64,000 nt of DNA, taken from positions 25,230 to 89,229 of the forward strand of contig JAFUYO010000011.1 of the NCBI GenBank assembly GCA_017470505.1, written 5' to 3'. The first letter of the stretch is position 1. Each line of letters starts with the position of its first letter. The position numbers were made by a program, and so were the translations under genes. The notes under the pieces are model-generated. The model was given only the letters and a program-made list of their open reading frames with translations. It was not told the origin of the DNA and did not search any database. Below are positions 44,537-53,945 of the stretch, piece after piece. The stretch comes from Butyrivibrio sp. (lineage in GTDB: Bacteria > Bacillota > Clostridia > Lachnospirales > Lachnospiraceae).

Positions 44537-45136
44537 TCAGAGTGATTTTTTTATTGCGGCAAGGAGATCGTCAAATTCCTCGAAAGCCGGAAGATCAGGG
44601 TAATCCTTTTTTATCTGCTCGGTTGACCTGAACAGGAACCCTGCCTTTGAAGCCTGTATCATCGCAAGGTCGTTGAAGCTGTCGCCGCTCGCAATCGTAT
44701 CGTACCCTATTGACTGAAGGGCCTTTACGGTCGACAATTTGGAGTTTTCTATCCTCATCTTAAAGCCGGTGATCTCGCCGTTATCTGCAACCTCAAGGCT
44801 GTTACAGAAGATTGTGGGCCAGCCCAGCTTTTCCATAAGGGGCGTCGCAAACTGCGTAAAGGTGTCACTTATGATGATTACCTGGGTTATGCTCCTGAGT
44901 TCATCGAGGAACTCCCTCGCACCCGGGAGCGGATCGATTGTTCTTATCGTGTCCTGTATCTCTTTGAGACCGAGCCCGTGCTCTTTTAATATTCCGAGTC
45001 TCCACCTCATCAGCTTGTCATAGTCGGGCTCATCCCTGGTAGTTCTCTTAAGCTCGGGAATCCCGCTCGCCTTGGAAAAAGCAATCCATATCTCGGGGAC
45101 AAGAACCCCCTCAAGGTCCAAACAAACTATATTCAT
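44537..45136 (-). CDS. thrH: Phosphoserine phosphatase / homoserine phosphotransferase-like HAD protein
   Basis: A 199-residue HAD phosphatase closely like ThrH of Pseudomonas, which removes phosphate from phosphoserine and can pass it to homoserine. The start MNIVCLDLEGVLVPEIW keeps the DxEG form of motif I that is typical of ThrH, in place of the DxDxT of SerB. IIISDTFTQFA is motif II, and ASGDSFNDLAMI carries motif IV. The specific substrate is inferred from this similarity. ATG 45136 is preferred, with GGAG ten bases upstream. Confidence 0.85.
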   Translation of the reverse strand: MNIVCLDLEGVLVPEIWIAFSKASGIPELKRTTRDEPDYDKLMRWRLGILKEHGLGLKEIQDTIRTIDPLPGAREFLDELRSITQVIIISDTFTQFATPLMEKLGWPTIFCNSLEVADNGEITGFKMRIENSKLSTVKALQSIGYDTIASGDSFNDLAMIQASKAGFLFRSTEQIKKDYPDLPAFEEFDDLLAAIKKSL

Positions 45137-45207
45137 GATATACACTCTCCTACTCTGTTGTTGATTGGCCTGCGCAGGCCATCTTCATTGTCGCGCATAT
45201 AAAAAGA

Positions 45208-46029
45208 TTAATTGATGGCCGTTATCGAGTCAAGTATGAAATCGCAAAGTCCGTCGTGATCGTTGTCATATTTTGTCACAACATCGGCAGATTTCTTTAC
45301 GAGGTCGGTTCCGTTGATCATCGCAATTCCTGTACCTGCTGCCTCGATCATAGAGATGTCGTTCTGCTCATCCCCCGCAGCATAGGTGTCCTTAATATCA
45401 ACTCCCAGGATATCCGCAAGGCGCTTAACTGCGCTCCCCTTCCCGCCCTCAGACGGGAATATCTCGAGGTAATAGGGATTTGAGTAAAGGAGCGTGAGCT
45501 TATCTCCCACCATATCCTTAAGCGCCAACCTGAACCTCTCCTGCTTGTCGTGGTCATGCAGCTCAATCGCAATCATCTTAGGCGGAGCCTCTTTTACATA
45601 TTTCATCACATCGTCTGTCACAATGAGCGGCGTCTTTATGACTCTCCTGTAGTACTGCATGCACTCGTTGTCGTGCCTCGATACGATGTGGTCCTCATTG
45701 TAGGTGTGGCAGTGAACGTCATACTTCTCGGAGAGATCAAGTATCCCTGGCACAAGCTCAAGCGGAACCCCTGTTTTAAAGACGTATTTTTTCTCATCCA
45801 CGCTGTAGATCTCTGTTCCGTTCGATCCGCACAGAAAGCTCCCCTTAAAGTCGAGCCCGAGCCCGTCGTAAACCATCTTCGCGCTGTCGATCGCGCGCCC
45901 CGTGTTTATGCAGAAATAGTTTCCCGCCTCGGTGAACTTCTTTAAGGCGTCCATTGTCTTTTTGGTTATCTTTTTGTCTGTCGTAAGAAGTGTACCGTCC
46001 AGATCAAAGAAAAAAATCTTTTTTCCCAT
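45208..46029 (-). CDS. Cof-type HAD-superfamily sugar/nucleotide phosphatase
   Basis: A 273-residue Cof/HAD-IIB hydrolase. Motif I is FFFDLDGTLLTTDKKI (residues 4-19), motif II FCINTGRAI, and the C2 cap lies in the middle with lysine in EGGKGSAVKRLADIL. Motif IV is AAGDEQNDISMIEAAG. Such enzymes dephosphorylate sugar phosphates, FMN or PLP; the sequence does not fix the substrate. ATG 46029 has AGGGG seven bases upstream. It lies between two terminators and the upstream operon, so it probably has its own promoter. Confidence 0.88.
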   Translation of the reverse strand: MGKKIFFFDLDGTLLTTDKKITKKTMDALKKFTEAGNYFCINTGRAIDSAKMVYDGLGLDFKGSFLCGSNGTEIYSVDEKKYVFKTGVPLELVPGILDLSEKYDVHCHTYNEDHIVSRHDNECMQYYRRVIKTPLIVTDDVMKYVKEAPPKMIAIELHDHDKQERFRLALKDMVGDKLTLLYSNPYYLEIFPSEGGKGSAVKRLADILGVDIKDTYAAGDEQNDISMIEAAGTGIAMINGTDLVKKSADVVTKYDNDHDGLCDFILDSITAIN

Positions 46030-46043
46030 TTCATATCCCCTGT

Positions 46044-46080
46044 AAAAAAAGACCCGGAGATCCATATTGCATCCCGGGTC
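46044..46080 (-). terminator. Intrinsic terminator of the pheA-ppx-ppk-maf operon
   Basis: GACCCGG (46051-46057) and CCGGGTC (46074-46080) form a GC-rich stem. Seven T follow on the minus strand (46044-46050). It lies 19 bases past the stop of the small acidic gene. Confidence 0.88.
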
Positions 46081-46098
46081 GAAAAATCGTAAATATTC

Positions 46099-46353
46099 CT
46101 AACCTTCTACGATGAGATATCTGCCATCGCCAATATCAAACACCTCGTCAGCATCAAGGACATTCCCGCCCTCGGTGTCGACTCCGGACTCCTCAAAGTA
46201 CTCCTCTACCTCTTCGACTCCGTCTACGACAACAGCCATACAGTCCTCGAGGAAAGCCTCTGCTTCCTCCATATTTTCAGCAACATCCTCAGGGAAAAGC
46301 TGTCCCTGATTCTCCAAAAAACATCTCAGAACTGCCTCATCATATTCGTGCAT
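46099..46353 (-). CDS. Small acidic protein of unknown function
   Basis: From ATG 46353 the protein has 84 residues; GGAGG is seven bases upstream. It is strongly acidic (ENMEEAEAFLEDC, EEVEEYFEESG) and ends with FDIGDGRYLIVEG. It has no signal peptide, membrane segment or cysteine motif beyond two isolated cysteines. It is the last gene of the pheA-ppx-ppk-maf operon, 20 bases after maf. No function can be given. Its charge would suit a regulator or partner protein, but this is guesswork. Confidence 0.75.
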   Translation of the reverse strand: MHEYDEAVLRCFLENQGQLFPEDVAENMEEAEAFLEDCMAVVVDGVEEVEEYFEESGVDTEGGNVLDADEVFDIGDGRYLIVEG

Positions 46354-46373
46354 AAAAAAGACCTCCACCCATC

Positions 46374-46958
46374 CTAAATTATGTCTCGCGCTTTTAGTTC
46401 TCTGTATAGTCTGGAAACCGGAAGTCCGACCACATTGAAGTAGTCGCCGTCTATTCCCGTAATAAATCTGGAAAACTCACCCTGTATGCCATAGGCTCCC
46501 GCCTTATCCATACACTCGCCGCTCTTAATGTAGTCCGCTATCTCTCCCTCTGAGAGCTCGGATACATATACATCCGTACACTCGCTGAAAGTAAAATGCT
46601 CGCTCTTTTTATCTGCCATAATAAAAATCGTAACTCCGGTGTAAACCTTGTGGGTCTGCCCGGAGAGCATCCTGAGCATCTGATGCGCATGAGTTTCATC
46701 GACAGGTTTCCCGAGAACTCTATGGTTATATGATACAACGGTGTCAGCGCCTATTACAACAAAGTTGTCGTCCGTATCGGTTAAAATTTTATGAAATATT
46801 TCGGAAGCTTTTTGAAACGAAAGCTCCTCCACTATTTCCGCAGGAGAGGAGCTGCCCGTTTTTTCCTCGCCTACGGCAGGTATTATCTCAAATTCGGGAA
46901 TGACCTTTTTTAAAAGCTCTCTCCTTCTCGGTGAATTCGATGCGAGTATGTATCTCAT
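46374..46958 (-). CDS. maf: Maf-family nucleotide pyrophosphatase
   Basis: Maf proteins hydrolyse non-standard or excess nucleoside triphosphates (dTTP/UTP or modified bases) to monophosphates and are linked to cell-division control. The 194-residue protein has the full signature: LASNSPRRRELL (5-16), VVIGADTVVSYN (about 67-78), GKPVDETHAHQML and YGIQGEFSRFITGIDGDYFN with the conserved catalytic acids. Its ATG overlaps the ppk stop (46955-46958) by four bases, which indicates translational coupling. Confidence 0.93.
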   Translation of the reverse strand: MRYILASNSPRRRELLKKVIPEFEIIPAVGEEKTGSSSPAEIVEELSFQKASEIFHKILTDTDDNFVVIGADTVVSYNHRVLGKPVDETHAHQMLRMLSGQTHKVYTGVTIFIMADKKSEHFTFSECTDVYVSELSEGEIADYIKSGECMDKAGAYGIQGEFSRFITGIDGDYFNVVGLPVSRLYRELKARDII

Positions 46959-49117
46959 TCTGAGGCCTCCGGACTCTTCTCGGGTATAAAGACCCTTGTT
47001 GAAGAAATATCGTTTTTCTTAATAAGGCACCTCGCCTCCTCTCCGAACACCTTCTGGCTGTTGACCTTCTCGGGAGATGACGTGTCAAGGCCGGCGGTCT
47101 TGACATACACACCTTTCGCATTCATGACGTGCGCCTTCTCAGTGTCCCTGAGCTCTGTGTCAAGTATATCCCAGAGCTTTGCTCTGAGCTTTGGATCCTC
47201 GACAGGGAAAAGAATCTCAACCCTTCGCTCAAGGTTCCTCGGCATCCAGTCAGCACTGCTTGCGTAGTACTCGGCGCTTCCGCCGTTTTCAAAATAGAAT
47301 ATCCTGCTGTGCTCAAGGAAGTTGCCGACTATGCTCCTGACGGTGATGTTATCGGATAATCCGGGAACTCCCGCTCTGAGGCAGCATATTCCTCTCACGA
47401 TCAGGTCTATCTTAACTCCCATTGCGCTTGCCCGGTAGAGCTCTGCGATGACATCCTTGTGACAGATGGCGTTCATCTTGGCTATGATCCTCGCGCTCTC
47501 ACCTGCCAGGGCGTGCTCCTCCTCCCTCTTTATGAGGTCGAGGATCCTGTCCTTAAGCCACAATGGAGCAAGGGATAATCTGTTCCAGCCAAGGGGCTCT
47601 GAGTAGCCCGAGAGCATATTGAATACCGCAGTCGCATCCTCGCCGAACGCCGGAGCGCAGGTAAAGAGTCCCACATCGGTGTACTGCTTGGCCGTCGAAT
47701 CGTTGTAGTTACCTGTTCCGAGGTGGACGTATCTCTGTATGCCGTCCTCCTGCCGCCTTACAACAAGGGTTATCTTGCAGTGGGTCTTAAGTCCCACAAG
47801 TCCGTAGATAACATGACACCCCGCCTGCTCGAGTTTCTTGGCCCATACGATGTTGTTCTCCTCATCGAAGCGCGCCTTCAGTTCCACAAGAACAGTCACC
47901 TGTTTGCCGACCTCCGCAGCCCTTGCGAGCGCTGCTACGATCGGGGAGTTTCCGCTGACGCGGTACAGCGTCTGCTTGATGGCAAGTACATTTGGATCCG
48001 ACGCAGCGCTCTCCACAAACCTGACAACATTTTCAAAGGTCTGGTACGGATGATGCATCAGTATATCGCCGCGGCTTATCACATCGAAGATGTTCTCACC
48101 GCTCTCAAATTCAGGTACGGGCTGCGGCGGAAGGTAGCTCTGCTCCTTGAGGTGGTCGAACCCGTCAAGCCTGTACATCTTCATCAGGAATGTCAGGTCA
48201 ATCGGTCCGTCTATCGAGTAGATCTCGTTGTTCTCTACCTTTAGCTCGCCTGCAATGAACTTTAGGAGCTTTTTATTTATTCCCTTCGGGACCTCAAGCC
48301 TTATCGCCTGCCCCCACTGGCGGCGCTTTAACTGCTTTTCGATCTCTTTTAAAAGATCCTCAGCCTCATCCTCATCGATGGACAGATCCGCATTTCTGCC
48401 CACCCTGTAGGCTGCGCTCGTAAGGACCTCGTAGTTCAAAAAGAGCTTGTCCATATTTCGAAGGATCAGCTGCTCGAGCAGCATTATCTTTTTGGCATCG
48501 TCCCCTTCCTTGCCGGATCCCGGAATCTCTACGATTCTCGGAAGTACGTCGGGAACCTGGACGGTAGCAAAATCCACATCATCGTCGCCCTCCTTCTTTT
48601 TGAGAAGAGCACCGATGTTAAGGGTCTTGTTTCTGATGAGCGGGAAGGGTCTTGATGAGTCAACTGCCATCGGCGTAAGAACGGGGTAGACATACTCATC
48701 GAAGTACCTGTCCACGTACTCGAGATCTTTTTTGGACAGCTCGGACTCTTTGGCTATGATAAGTCCGCTCTTTCTAAGCAGAGGTACAAGCTGCTCGCCG
48801 TATATCCTGTACTGCCTGTCTACAAACTTATGGACCTTGGAAAGCACAGCCTCAAGCTGCTCAGACGCTGTCATGCCGGCTATGTCCGTCTTTTTGTAGT
48901 CGGCGTTTATCATATCGATAAGGGAAGCTACCCTTACCATGAAGAACTCGTCGAGATTGCTTGCTGAGATAGAGAGGAACTTGAATCTCTCAAAGAGGGG
49001 ATTTCCCTCATCCTCCGCCTCGGAGAGCACTCTCTCATTGAACTGAAGCCAGCTCAGCTCCCTGTTGATGTAATACTTAGGATTGTCATAATCCAGGGCT
49101 TTTTTTTGCTTTGACAT
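46955..49117 (-). CDS. ppk: Polyphosphate kinase 1
   Basis: The enzyme makes polyphosphate from ATP reversibly. The 720 residues span the N, head and two C-terminal PLD-like domains: YINRELSWLQFNERVL (about 16-31), ISASNLDEFFMVR, RFDEENNIVWAKKLE, RYVHLGTGNYNDSTAKQYTD with the first active-site His, and LEHSRIFYFENGG with the second. It follows ppx after 10 bases and overlaps maf. The pairing of ppk with ppx in one operon is common and gives synthesis and breakdown of polyphosphate together. Confidence 0.96.
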   Translation of the reverse strand: MSKQKKALDYDNPKYYINRELSWLQFNERVLSEAEDEGNPLFERFKFLSISASNLDEFFMVRVASLIDMINADYKKTDIAGMTASEQLEAVLSKVHKFVDRQYRIYGEQLVPLLRKSGLIIAKESELSKKDLEYVDRYFDEYVYPVLTPMAVDSSRPFPLIRNKTLNIGALLKKKEGDDDVDFATVQVPDVLPRIVEIPGSGKEGDDAKKIMLLEQLILRNMDKLFLNYEVLTSAAYRVGRNADLSIDEDEAEDLLKEIEKQLKRRQWGQAIRLEVPKGINKKLLKFIAGELKVENNEIYSIDGPIDLTFLMKMYRLDGFDHLKEQSYLPPQPVPEFESGENIFDVISRGDILMHHPYQTFENVVRFVESAASDPNVLAIKQTLYRVSGNSPIVAALARAAEVGKQVTVLVELKARFDEENNIVWAKKLEQAGCHVIYGLVGLKTHCKITLVVRRQEDGIQRYVHLGTGNYNDSTAKQYTDVGLFTCAPAFGEDATAVFNMLSGYSEPLGWNRLSLAPLWLKDRILDLIKREEEHALAGESARIIAKMNAICHKDVIAELYRASAMGVKIDLIVRGICCLRAGVPGLSDNITVRSIVGNFLEHSRIFYFENGGSAEYYASSADWMPRNLERRVEILFPVEDPKLRAKLWDILDTELRDTEKAHVMNAKGVYVKTAGLDTSSPEKVNSQKVFGEEARCLIKKNDISSTRVFIPEKSPEASE

Positions 49118-49127
49118 TTATGCCTCC

Positions 49128-50675
49128 TCAGAACTTGATTTTTTGCCTGATAACGGGCTTTATTCCGAATACCTCTTCAAAGAACTCTGCTCTTGCCTTA
49201 AACAGGCCCTTTTCAAGGGTGATGTCCGCTCTTGTGTCGACGTTGATGACAAGCATGTTGTCCTTTACCGTAACCTTGACGTCCTTGAACTTCTGCTTGT
49301 GGGTCCTGTCCAGGCCGTTGGCAACGCGTATGATGGCGGTGAGCTTGGCGACCTTGAGATAATCCTCATATGAGAGCCCCTCTAAAAACCTGCTGCCGCT
49401 GTCGTAGTAATCGAAGGCCTCGTGGTTGTACCTCACAACATTTGCGACAATGAGCCTCTCCTTGTGTGAGAGCCCGATGATCTCTGTCGACATGATTATG
49501 TTGTAGGAGCAGTCCCCCAGGTTGACCATGCTGATGTATTTGCCGCAGTCGTGGAGCATAGCCGCAACCTGCAAAAGAAGCCTTTCTCTCTTTCCAAGTC
49601 CGTGGATCCTTTTGGTGTTGTCAAAGATTTCCGCTGCTATCTCCCAGAGCGTCTCGCGCCTTACCTTGCTCCCCATATATCTCTTTGACATATTCTGGGC
49701 GCAGGATATTATGTCGTGTTCGAAGTCGTGCGGCGACTGGATGAAATTCTTTTTCTCCGCATATTCATAGGCGATGCCGTCGCACAATGTAACGCCCGGA
49801 GCCCATATCTTGCCGGCGCCCGTCATCTCGAGAACACACTTTATGAGTATCGCCGACACGTACAGAAGCGGAATGTTCTCCTCGGGAATGTTGAACTTCT
49901 TGGCAATATCGCCCGCATTCGTATCCCCCGCCCTCTCAAAAAACTCCATGTACTCGTCGCTCGTGGCAACTCCGCCCGTCTTCCTGTCGTCAAGTATCCT
50001 CCGGATGACAGGAGTAACATAGTCGTCGATTATAATGAGGTTCTCTATCTCGCGGTCCTTTAAATACATCTTGGAAAAAACCGAGAGCTGCGAGTTAACG
50101 AGCTCGGAAACAAGCTCATAGTACTTTTTCCTGGTCGCCTGCACCCTCTGCATGGTGGCATGGAGTCGCAAAACCCCCAGCCGCAGGTTCTGGGTTGCGA
50201 TAAGGGCGTCCTTCTCAAATATGGAGAGCTGCATGCTGCCGCCTCCGATATCAACTATGGCTGTTGGGCGCTTAATAATCTCCTGGAACTGGTCGTTCTT
50301 TAAGGCTATCGATTTGTAGTCCAGAAATCTCTGCTCGGAGTTTGAGAGCACATCGACCCTTATACGCGCTCTCTGCCTGATAAGGTCGCGCAGCACAACT
50401 ATGTCCCTGGTCTCCCTGATGGCGCTGGTGCCGCATGCCCTGTAGCGGCTTGCTCCGTAGCCCCTCATGATCTGCCTGAACTCATTCAGGATCTTTATCA
50501 TCTCATCCACGTGCTCCGAGCTGATCTTGCCTGTGGCATAGGTCTCTGACCCCAGGTCAATTCTGTGGCGCACGTGATCAAGCTCCCTGACTCCGTTTTT
50601 GTCCGAGAGTTCGAAGATCTTCAGCGCCACCTCGTATGAGCCGACATCAATTGCAGCAAAAACTTCTCCCGTCAT
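49128..50675 (-). CDS. ppx: Exopolyphosphatase / GppA family with HD domain
   Basis: The 515-residue protein has an actin-like Ppx/GppA phosphatase fold followed by an HD-type domain. Motifs are FAAIDVGSYEVALKIFEL (6-23), ACGTSAIRET and AIVDIGGGSMQLSIF (about 137-151). The C-terminal HD region has LLQVAAMLHDCGKYISMVNLGD and HKERLIVANVVRYNH. It should remove terminal phosphate from polyphosphate, or pppGpp to ppGpp. It lies 8 bases after pheA and 10 before ppk. Confidence 0.93.
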   Translation of the reverse strand: MTGEVFAAIDVGSYEVALKIFELSDKNGVRELDHVRHRIDLGSETYATGKISSEHVDEMIKILNEFRQIMRGYGASRYRACGTSAIRETRDIVVLRDLIRQRARIRVDVLSNSEQRFLDYKSIALKNDQFQEIIKRPTAIVDIGGGSMQLSIFEKDALIATQNLRLGVLRLHATMQRVQATRKKYYELVSELVNSQLSVFSKMYLKDREIENLIIIDDYVTPVIRRILDDRKTGGVATSDEYMEFFERAGDTNAGDIAKKFNIPEENIPLLYVSAILIKCVLEMTGAGKIWAPGVTLCDGIAYEYAEKKNFIQSPHDFEHDIISCAQNMSKRYMGSKVRRETLWEIAAEIFDNTKRIHGLGKRERLLLQVAAMLHDCGKYISMVNLGDCSYNIIMSTEIIGLSHKERLIVANVVRYNHEAFDYYDSGSRFLEGLSYEDYLKVAKLTAIIRVANGLDRTHKQKFKDVKVTVKDNMLVINVDTRADITLEKGLFKARAEFFEEVFGIKPVIRQKIKF

Positions 50676-50683
50676 ATGCTCTC

Positions 50684-51811
50684 CTAATAATTTCCTAGTA
50701 TTTTCATCATTTTGGCTTCTTCCCGAAGGCCTCGCAGTGCATTTCTGACTGCGCTGTCCTCCAAATTGCCGTCAAAGTCTATAAAAAATCTGTACTCCCA
50801 GTTCCTGTCCTCAATGGGCCTTGACTCTATCTTGGTCATGTTGAGCCCGTTGTAGATAAAGTGTGACATTATATGGTAGAGACTCCCGGCTTCGTGCGGG
50901 ATCTCAAGGCAGAGGCTGATCTTGCCCGCCCCCTTTAAATACACCTTCTGATTGGTGATCACAATGAACCTCGTCGAGTTGTGATCCGCCTGGTTTACGC
51001 CCTCTTTTATTATCTCAAGGCCGTAGATGTCCGCCGCGTGGGAACTTGCAATTGCGGCCTGCGTGATGTCTTTGTCCTTAGCGACCTTCATCGCGGCAAA
51101 GGCGTTGTTCTTCATGCTGATCTGATTTATCTGAGGGTGCTCCGACAAAAATCTCGCCGACTGCATCAGCGACTGAGGATGTGAATAGACCGTCCTGATG
51201 TCGGACAGCTGTGCTCCCTTTAGTCCCATAAGGCAGTGCCTTATCTCAATGATCTGTTCGCCGATTATGTAGCACTCATACTCCGTGAGAAGGTCATAGA
51301 CCTCAGAGACGATGCCTGCTGTGGAGTTCTCTATGGGGAGAACTGCATAGTCCGCGCTCCCGTCCTCGAGCGATGCAAAGGCGTCCCTGAAGGTATCGAC
51401 ATGGAAGCTGTTCACTCCCTTTCCAAAGTACTTCTGCATGGCCGCCTCGGAGTATGCACCCTCAGCCCCCTGGAAGCAGACCCTGCAGACATCTTTTTTG
51501 ACATCGTCTATCGCTATAAAGGGGAGGCGCAGCGATGCCCCCTTCTCGGAGAGTTTTCTGTACTGGAGCTTGCGGCTCATTGACATTATCTGTGAAAAGA
51601 GCTCCTCCACCCCGATACTGTTGAACTCGTCGTGGGTAAGGCTCTTTACCGTTTCTATCTTCTCTTTTTCACGGGCCTTGTCGAATACCTTCCCTCCGGT
51701 CTCTATCTTGAAATCAGCTATCTTTGAGGAAACTTCCATTCTCTCCTCATAGAGCCTTACTATCTCTCTGTCGATCTTATCGATCTCTTCCCTAAGCGCT
51801 GCAAGATCCAT
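50684..51811 (-). CDS. pheA: Bifunctional chorismate mutase / prephenate dehydratase
   Basis: The protein converts chorismate to prephenate and then to phenylpyruvate, the precursor of phenylalanine. From ATG 51811 it has 375 residues, the usual length; longer frames up to 51931 lack a ribosome site. Chorismate mutase fills residues 1-90 (LREEIDKIDREIVRLYEERM). Prephenate dehydratase follows (VCFQGAEGAYSEAAMQKYF, LPIENSTAGIVSEVYDLL, HNSTRFIVI). The ACT domain at the end binds phenylalanine for feedback control (ESRPIEDRNWEYRFFIDF). AAGGAG is 12 bases upstream. It is the first gene of the operon with ppx, ppk and maf. Confidence 0.94.
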   Translation of the reverse strand: MDLAALREEIDKIDREIVRLYEERMEVSSKIADFKIETGGKVFDKAREKEKIETVKSLTHDEFNSIGVEELFSQIMSMSRKLQYRKLSEKGASLRLPFIAIDDVKKDVCRVCFQGAEGAYSEAAMQKYFGKGVNSFHVDTFRDAFASLEDGSADYAVLPIENSTAGIVSEVYDLLTEYECYIIGEQIIEIRHCLMGLKGAQLSDIRTVYSHPQSLMQSARFLSEHPQINQISMKNNAFAAMKVAKDKDITQAAIASSHAADIYGLEIIKEGVNQADHNSTRFIVITNQKVYLKGAGKISLCLEIPHEAGSLYHIMSHFIYNGLNMTKIESRPIEDRNWEYRFFIDFDGNLEDSAVRNALRGLREEAKMMKILGNY

Positions 51812-51874
51812 CGATTTGCATATCTCCTTGTAAAATTTCTTAACCTTTATCATAAATGATAAACGAAATATTTC

Positions 51875-51903
51875 TTGATAGCAAGAAGATGCGCGGATAT
51901 AAT
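51875..51903 (+). promoter_or_regulatory. Sigma-70-type promoter for the DUF5050-like gene
   Basis: TTGATA (51875-51880) and TATAAT (51898-51903) are separated by exactly 17 bases. Transcription would start near 51910, giving a very short leader that begins at the ribosome site. Confidence 0.75.
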
Positions 51904-51923
51904 GTGAAGTGGAGGAGATAGAC

Positions 51924-52931
51924 ATGAACAAAACTGCAATCCTTTTTTTCTCAATAATCGCTCTTGTCGTTGTCGGTGCAATGAGCCTCTACCTCTGGGA
52001 CAAGCACGTGCCGATGGACGCTTCAAATCACGGCAACACCCCCGGCAATCTTCAGAACGGCGGTTACTTCTTTGAAATGGACGGCAAGGTCTTTTTTGCA
52101 AACGCATCTGACAACTACTGTCTCTATTCCATGAATCCTGATGAATCAAAACCAAAGCGCCTCACCAATATGGGAACCAAGTACATAAGCGGCGCGGATG
52201 GTTTTCTGTACTTCTACATGGACTCCACCAAAAAGTCATCAAACGTGACAGGTCTTGGATCTGCCACCAACCAGTACGGTATCTACCGCTGCAGGACTTC
52301 GGGGCGCGATCAGAACTGTCTGGTCAGGGATTTCTGCGGTGAGGTGCAGCTGTGCGGCGAGTATCTCTACTATCAGATCAAGACAAGCGGAACCCTCAAC
52401 AAGATTAAGTGCAACCACACAGGTCAGGAGAAGGTCTCTGATGAACTCATCTCACCTCTTTGCTACGACAACGGCGTCATCTACTACTCAGGTGTGACGT
52501 CAGACCACAATATACACGCTCTTTACACAAACAGCGGCGACATGTCGACGGATTTTATAAACGGCTTTTACTTCTATCCGGCAGTGCAGGGCGGATATAT
52601 CTACTACTTAAACGGAGAGTCCAACTACAGCATCTGGAGGACCAACCTCGCAACAGGCGAGCAGAGCCTTGTCACATCTGACAGGGCGGACTGCTTCACA
52701 TTAAACGGTACGCATATCTACTACTCTTTCTCCAACGCAGACGCACCGTCCCTGAGGAGATGCGACCTCGACGGAGGCAACAAGACCATACTCTACGAAG
52801 GAGTTGTCAACAGCATAAACGTTACCTCACAGTACGTTTATTTCAGACTCTTCGGAGATGATTCACTCTGGTACCACATGCCGATTGACGCTTCTTTACC
52901 GGCACAACCTTTTATAGTTTCTTCAAAATGA
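51924..52931 (+). CDS. Membrane-anchored DUF5050-like beta-propeller protein
   Basis: From ATG 51924 (GGAGGAG six bases upstream) the protein has 335 residues. One N-terminal membrane segment (ILFFSIIALVVVGAMSLYLW) anchors it, and the rest is outside. It has repeated blade-like units of 40-45 residues: GGYFFEMDGKVFFANASDN, GADGFLYFY, CGEYLYYQI, DNGVIYYSG, QGGYIYYLNGE and NGTHIYYSF. These patterns fit DUF5050 and related propeller-like repeats. The role is unknown; it may bind cell-wall or protein partners. It is followed by a strong hairpin and then pyrB. Confidence 0.8.
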   Translation: MNKTAILFFSIIALVVVGAMSLYLWDKHVPMDASNHGNTPGNLQNGGYFFEMDGKVFFANASDNYCLYSMNPDESKPKRLTNMGTKYISGADGFLYFYMDSTKKSSNVTGLGSATNQYGIYRCRTSGRDQNCLVRDFCGEVQLCGEYLYYQIKTSGTLNKIKCNHTGQEKVSDELISPLCYDNGVIYYSGVTSDHNIHALYTNSGDMSTDFINGFYFYPAVQGGYIYYLNGESNYSIWRTNLATGEQSLVTSDRADCFTLNGTHIYYSFSNADAPSLRRCDLDGGNKTILYEGVVNSINVTSQYVYFRLFGDDSLWYHMPIDASLPAQPFIVSSK

Positions 52932-52933
52932 CA

Positions 52934-52971
52934 ATAAGCGCGTATTCTTTTTCATAAGGGTACGCGCTTAT
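52934..52971 (+). terminator. Perfect 11-bp hairpin between the DUF5050-like gene and pyrB
   Basis: ATAAGCGCGTA (52934-52944) pairs with TACGCGCTTAT (52961-52971). It begins two bases past the stop and ends 39 bases before pyrB. The T run afterwards is poor, so it may be a weak terminator or a leader hairpin for pyrBI. Confidence 0.55.
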
Positions 52972-53010
52972 AAATAATGATCAAAAAATATAAAGAGAAC
53001 GGGAGAATGT

Positions 53011-53931
53011 ATGAAAAAACTAAGACACATGATGAATCCTCTTGATTTTTCCGTAGAGGAGCTGGAGAGACTCTTTGATCTGGCAGGGAATATCGAGAGG
53101 GACATGGAAGGTTATTCCCACAAGTGCGATGGCAGGATTCTTGCCACCTGTTTCTATGAACCGAGCACCAGGACGAGACTTTCTTTTGAAACTGCCATGC
53201 TGCGTCTGGGGGGCAAATGCATGGGATTTGCGGACGCGAACAGCTCATCGGCAGCCAAGGGCGAGAGCGTCGCAGACACGATAAGGGTCATCTCCTGCTT
53301 CGCCGATATCTGCGCCATGCGCCATCCCAAGGAGGGGGCACCTATGGTCGCAGCATCAAAGTCGACGATTCCTGTCATCAACGCAGGTGACGGCGGCCAT
53401 CAGCACCCCACACAGACGCTGACAGATCTCCTTACAATCAGGAGCCTTTACGGTAAGCTCGGGGGCTTCACCATCGGTCTGTGCGGCGACCTCAAGTTCG
53501 GCAGGACTGTCCACTCTCTCATCGAGGCATTAAGCCGCTATGAAGGCATCCGCTTCATCTTCATCTCACCGAATGAATTAAAGGTTCCCGACTATATAAC
53601 CGAGATGCTCCGCCAGAAAGGCATTGACTACGAGGAGGTCGTCCGGCTCGAGGAGGTTATGTCACAGCTTGATTTCCTGTACATGACAAGAGTTCAGAAA
53701 GAGCGTTTCTTCAACGAGGAGGACTACATAAGACTCAAGGATTTCTACATCCTGAACAAGGAGAAGATGGCCCTCGCAAAGGAAAGCATGTATATACTCC
53801 ACCCTCTTCCGAGAGTTAACGAGATATCCGTAGAGATAGACGACGACCCGAGAGCCGCATACTTCAGGCAGGTTCAGTACGGAATGTACGTGCGCATGGC
53901 ACTGATACTGACGCTCCTTGGCATAGAGTAA
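53011..53931 (+). CDS. pyrB: Aspartate carbamoyltransferase catalytic subunit
   Basis: The enzyme joins carbamoyl phosphate and aspartate, the first committed step of pyrimidine synthesis. The 306-residue protein has the carbamoyl-phosphate site [16 protein letters not shown] (about 47-62), SSAAKGES with the loop lysine, [15 protein letters not shown], and [20 protein letters not shown] lies near the end. ATG 53011 follows GGGAGA. pyrI starts 14 bases after its stop, so the pair should form the regulated dodecamer. Confidence 0.96.
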   Translation: MKKLRHMMNPLDFSVEELERLFDLAGNIERDMEGYSHKCDGRILATCFYEPSTRTRLSFETAMLRLGGKCMGFADANSSSAAKGESVADTIRVISCFADICAMRHPKEGAPMVAASKSTIPVINAGDGGHQHPTQTLTDLLTIRSLYGKLGGFTIGLCGDLKFGRTVHSLIEALSRYEGIRFIFISPNELKVPDYITEMLRQKGIDYEEVVRLEEVMSQLDFLYMTRVQKERFFNEEDYIRLKDFYILNKEKMALAKESMYILHPLPRVNEISVEIDDDPRAAYFRQVQYGMYVRMALILTLLGIE

Positions 53932-53945
53932 GGAGGGAGGATATT

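Noticed and set aside
52934-53010. Pyrimidine attenuator (PyrR type) before pyrB
   Set aside because: No PyrR-binding loop consensus was found; only one hairpin with a poor T run is present.
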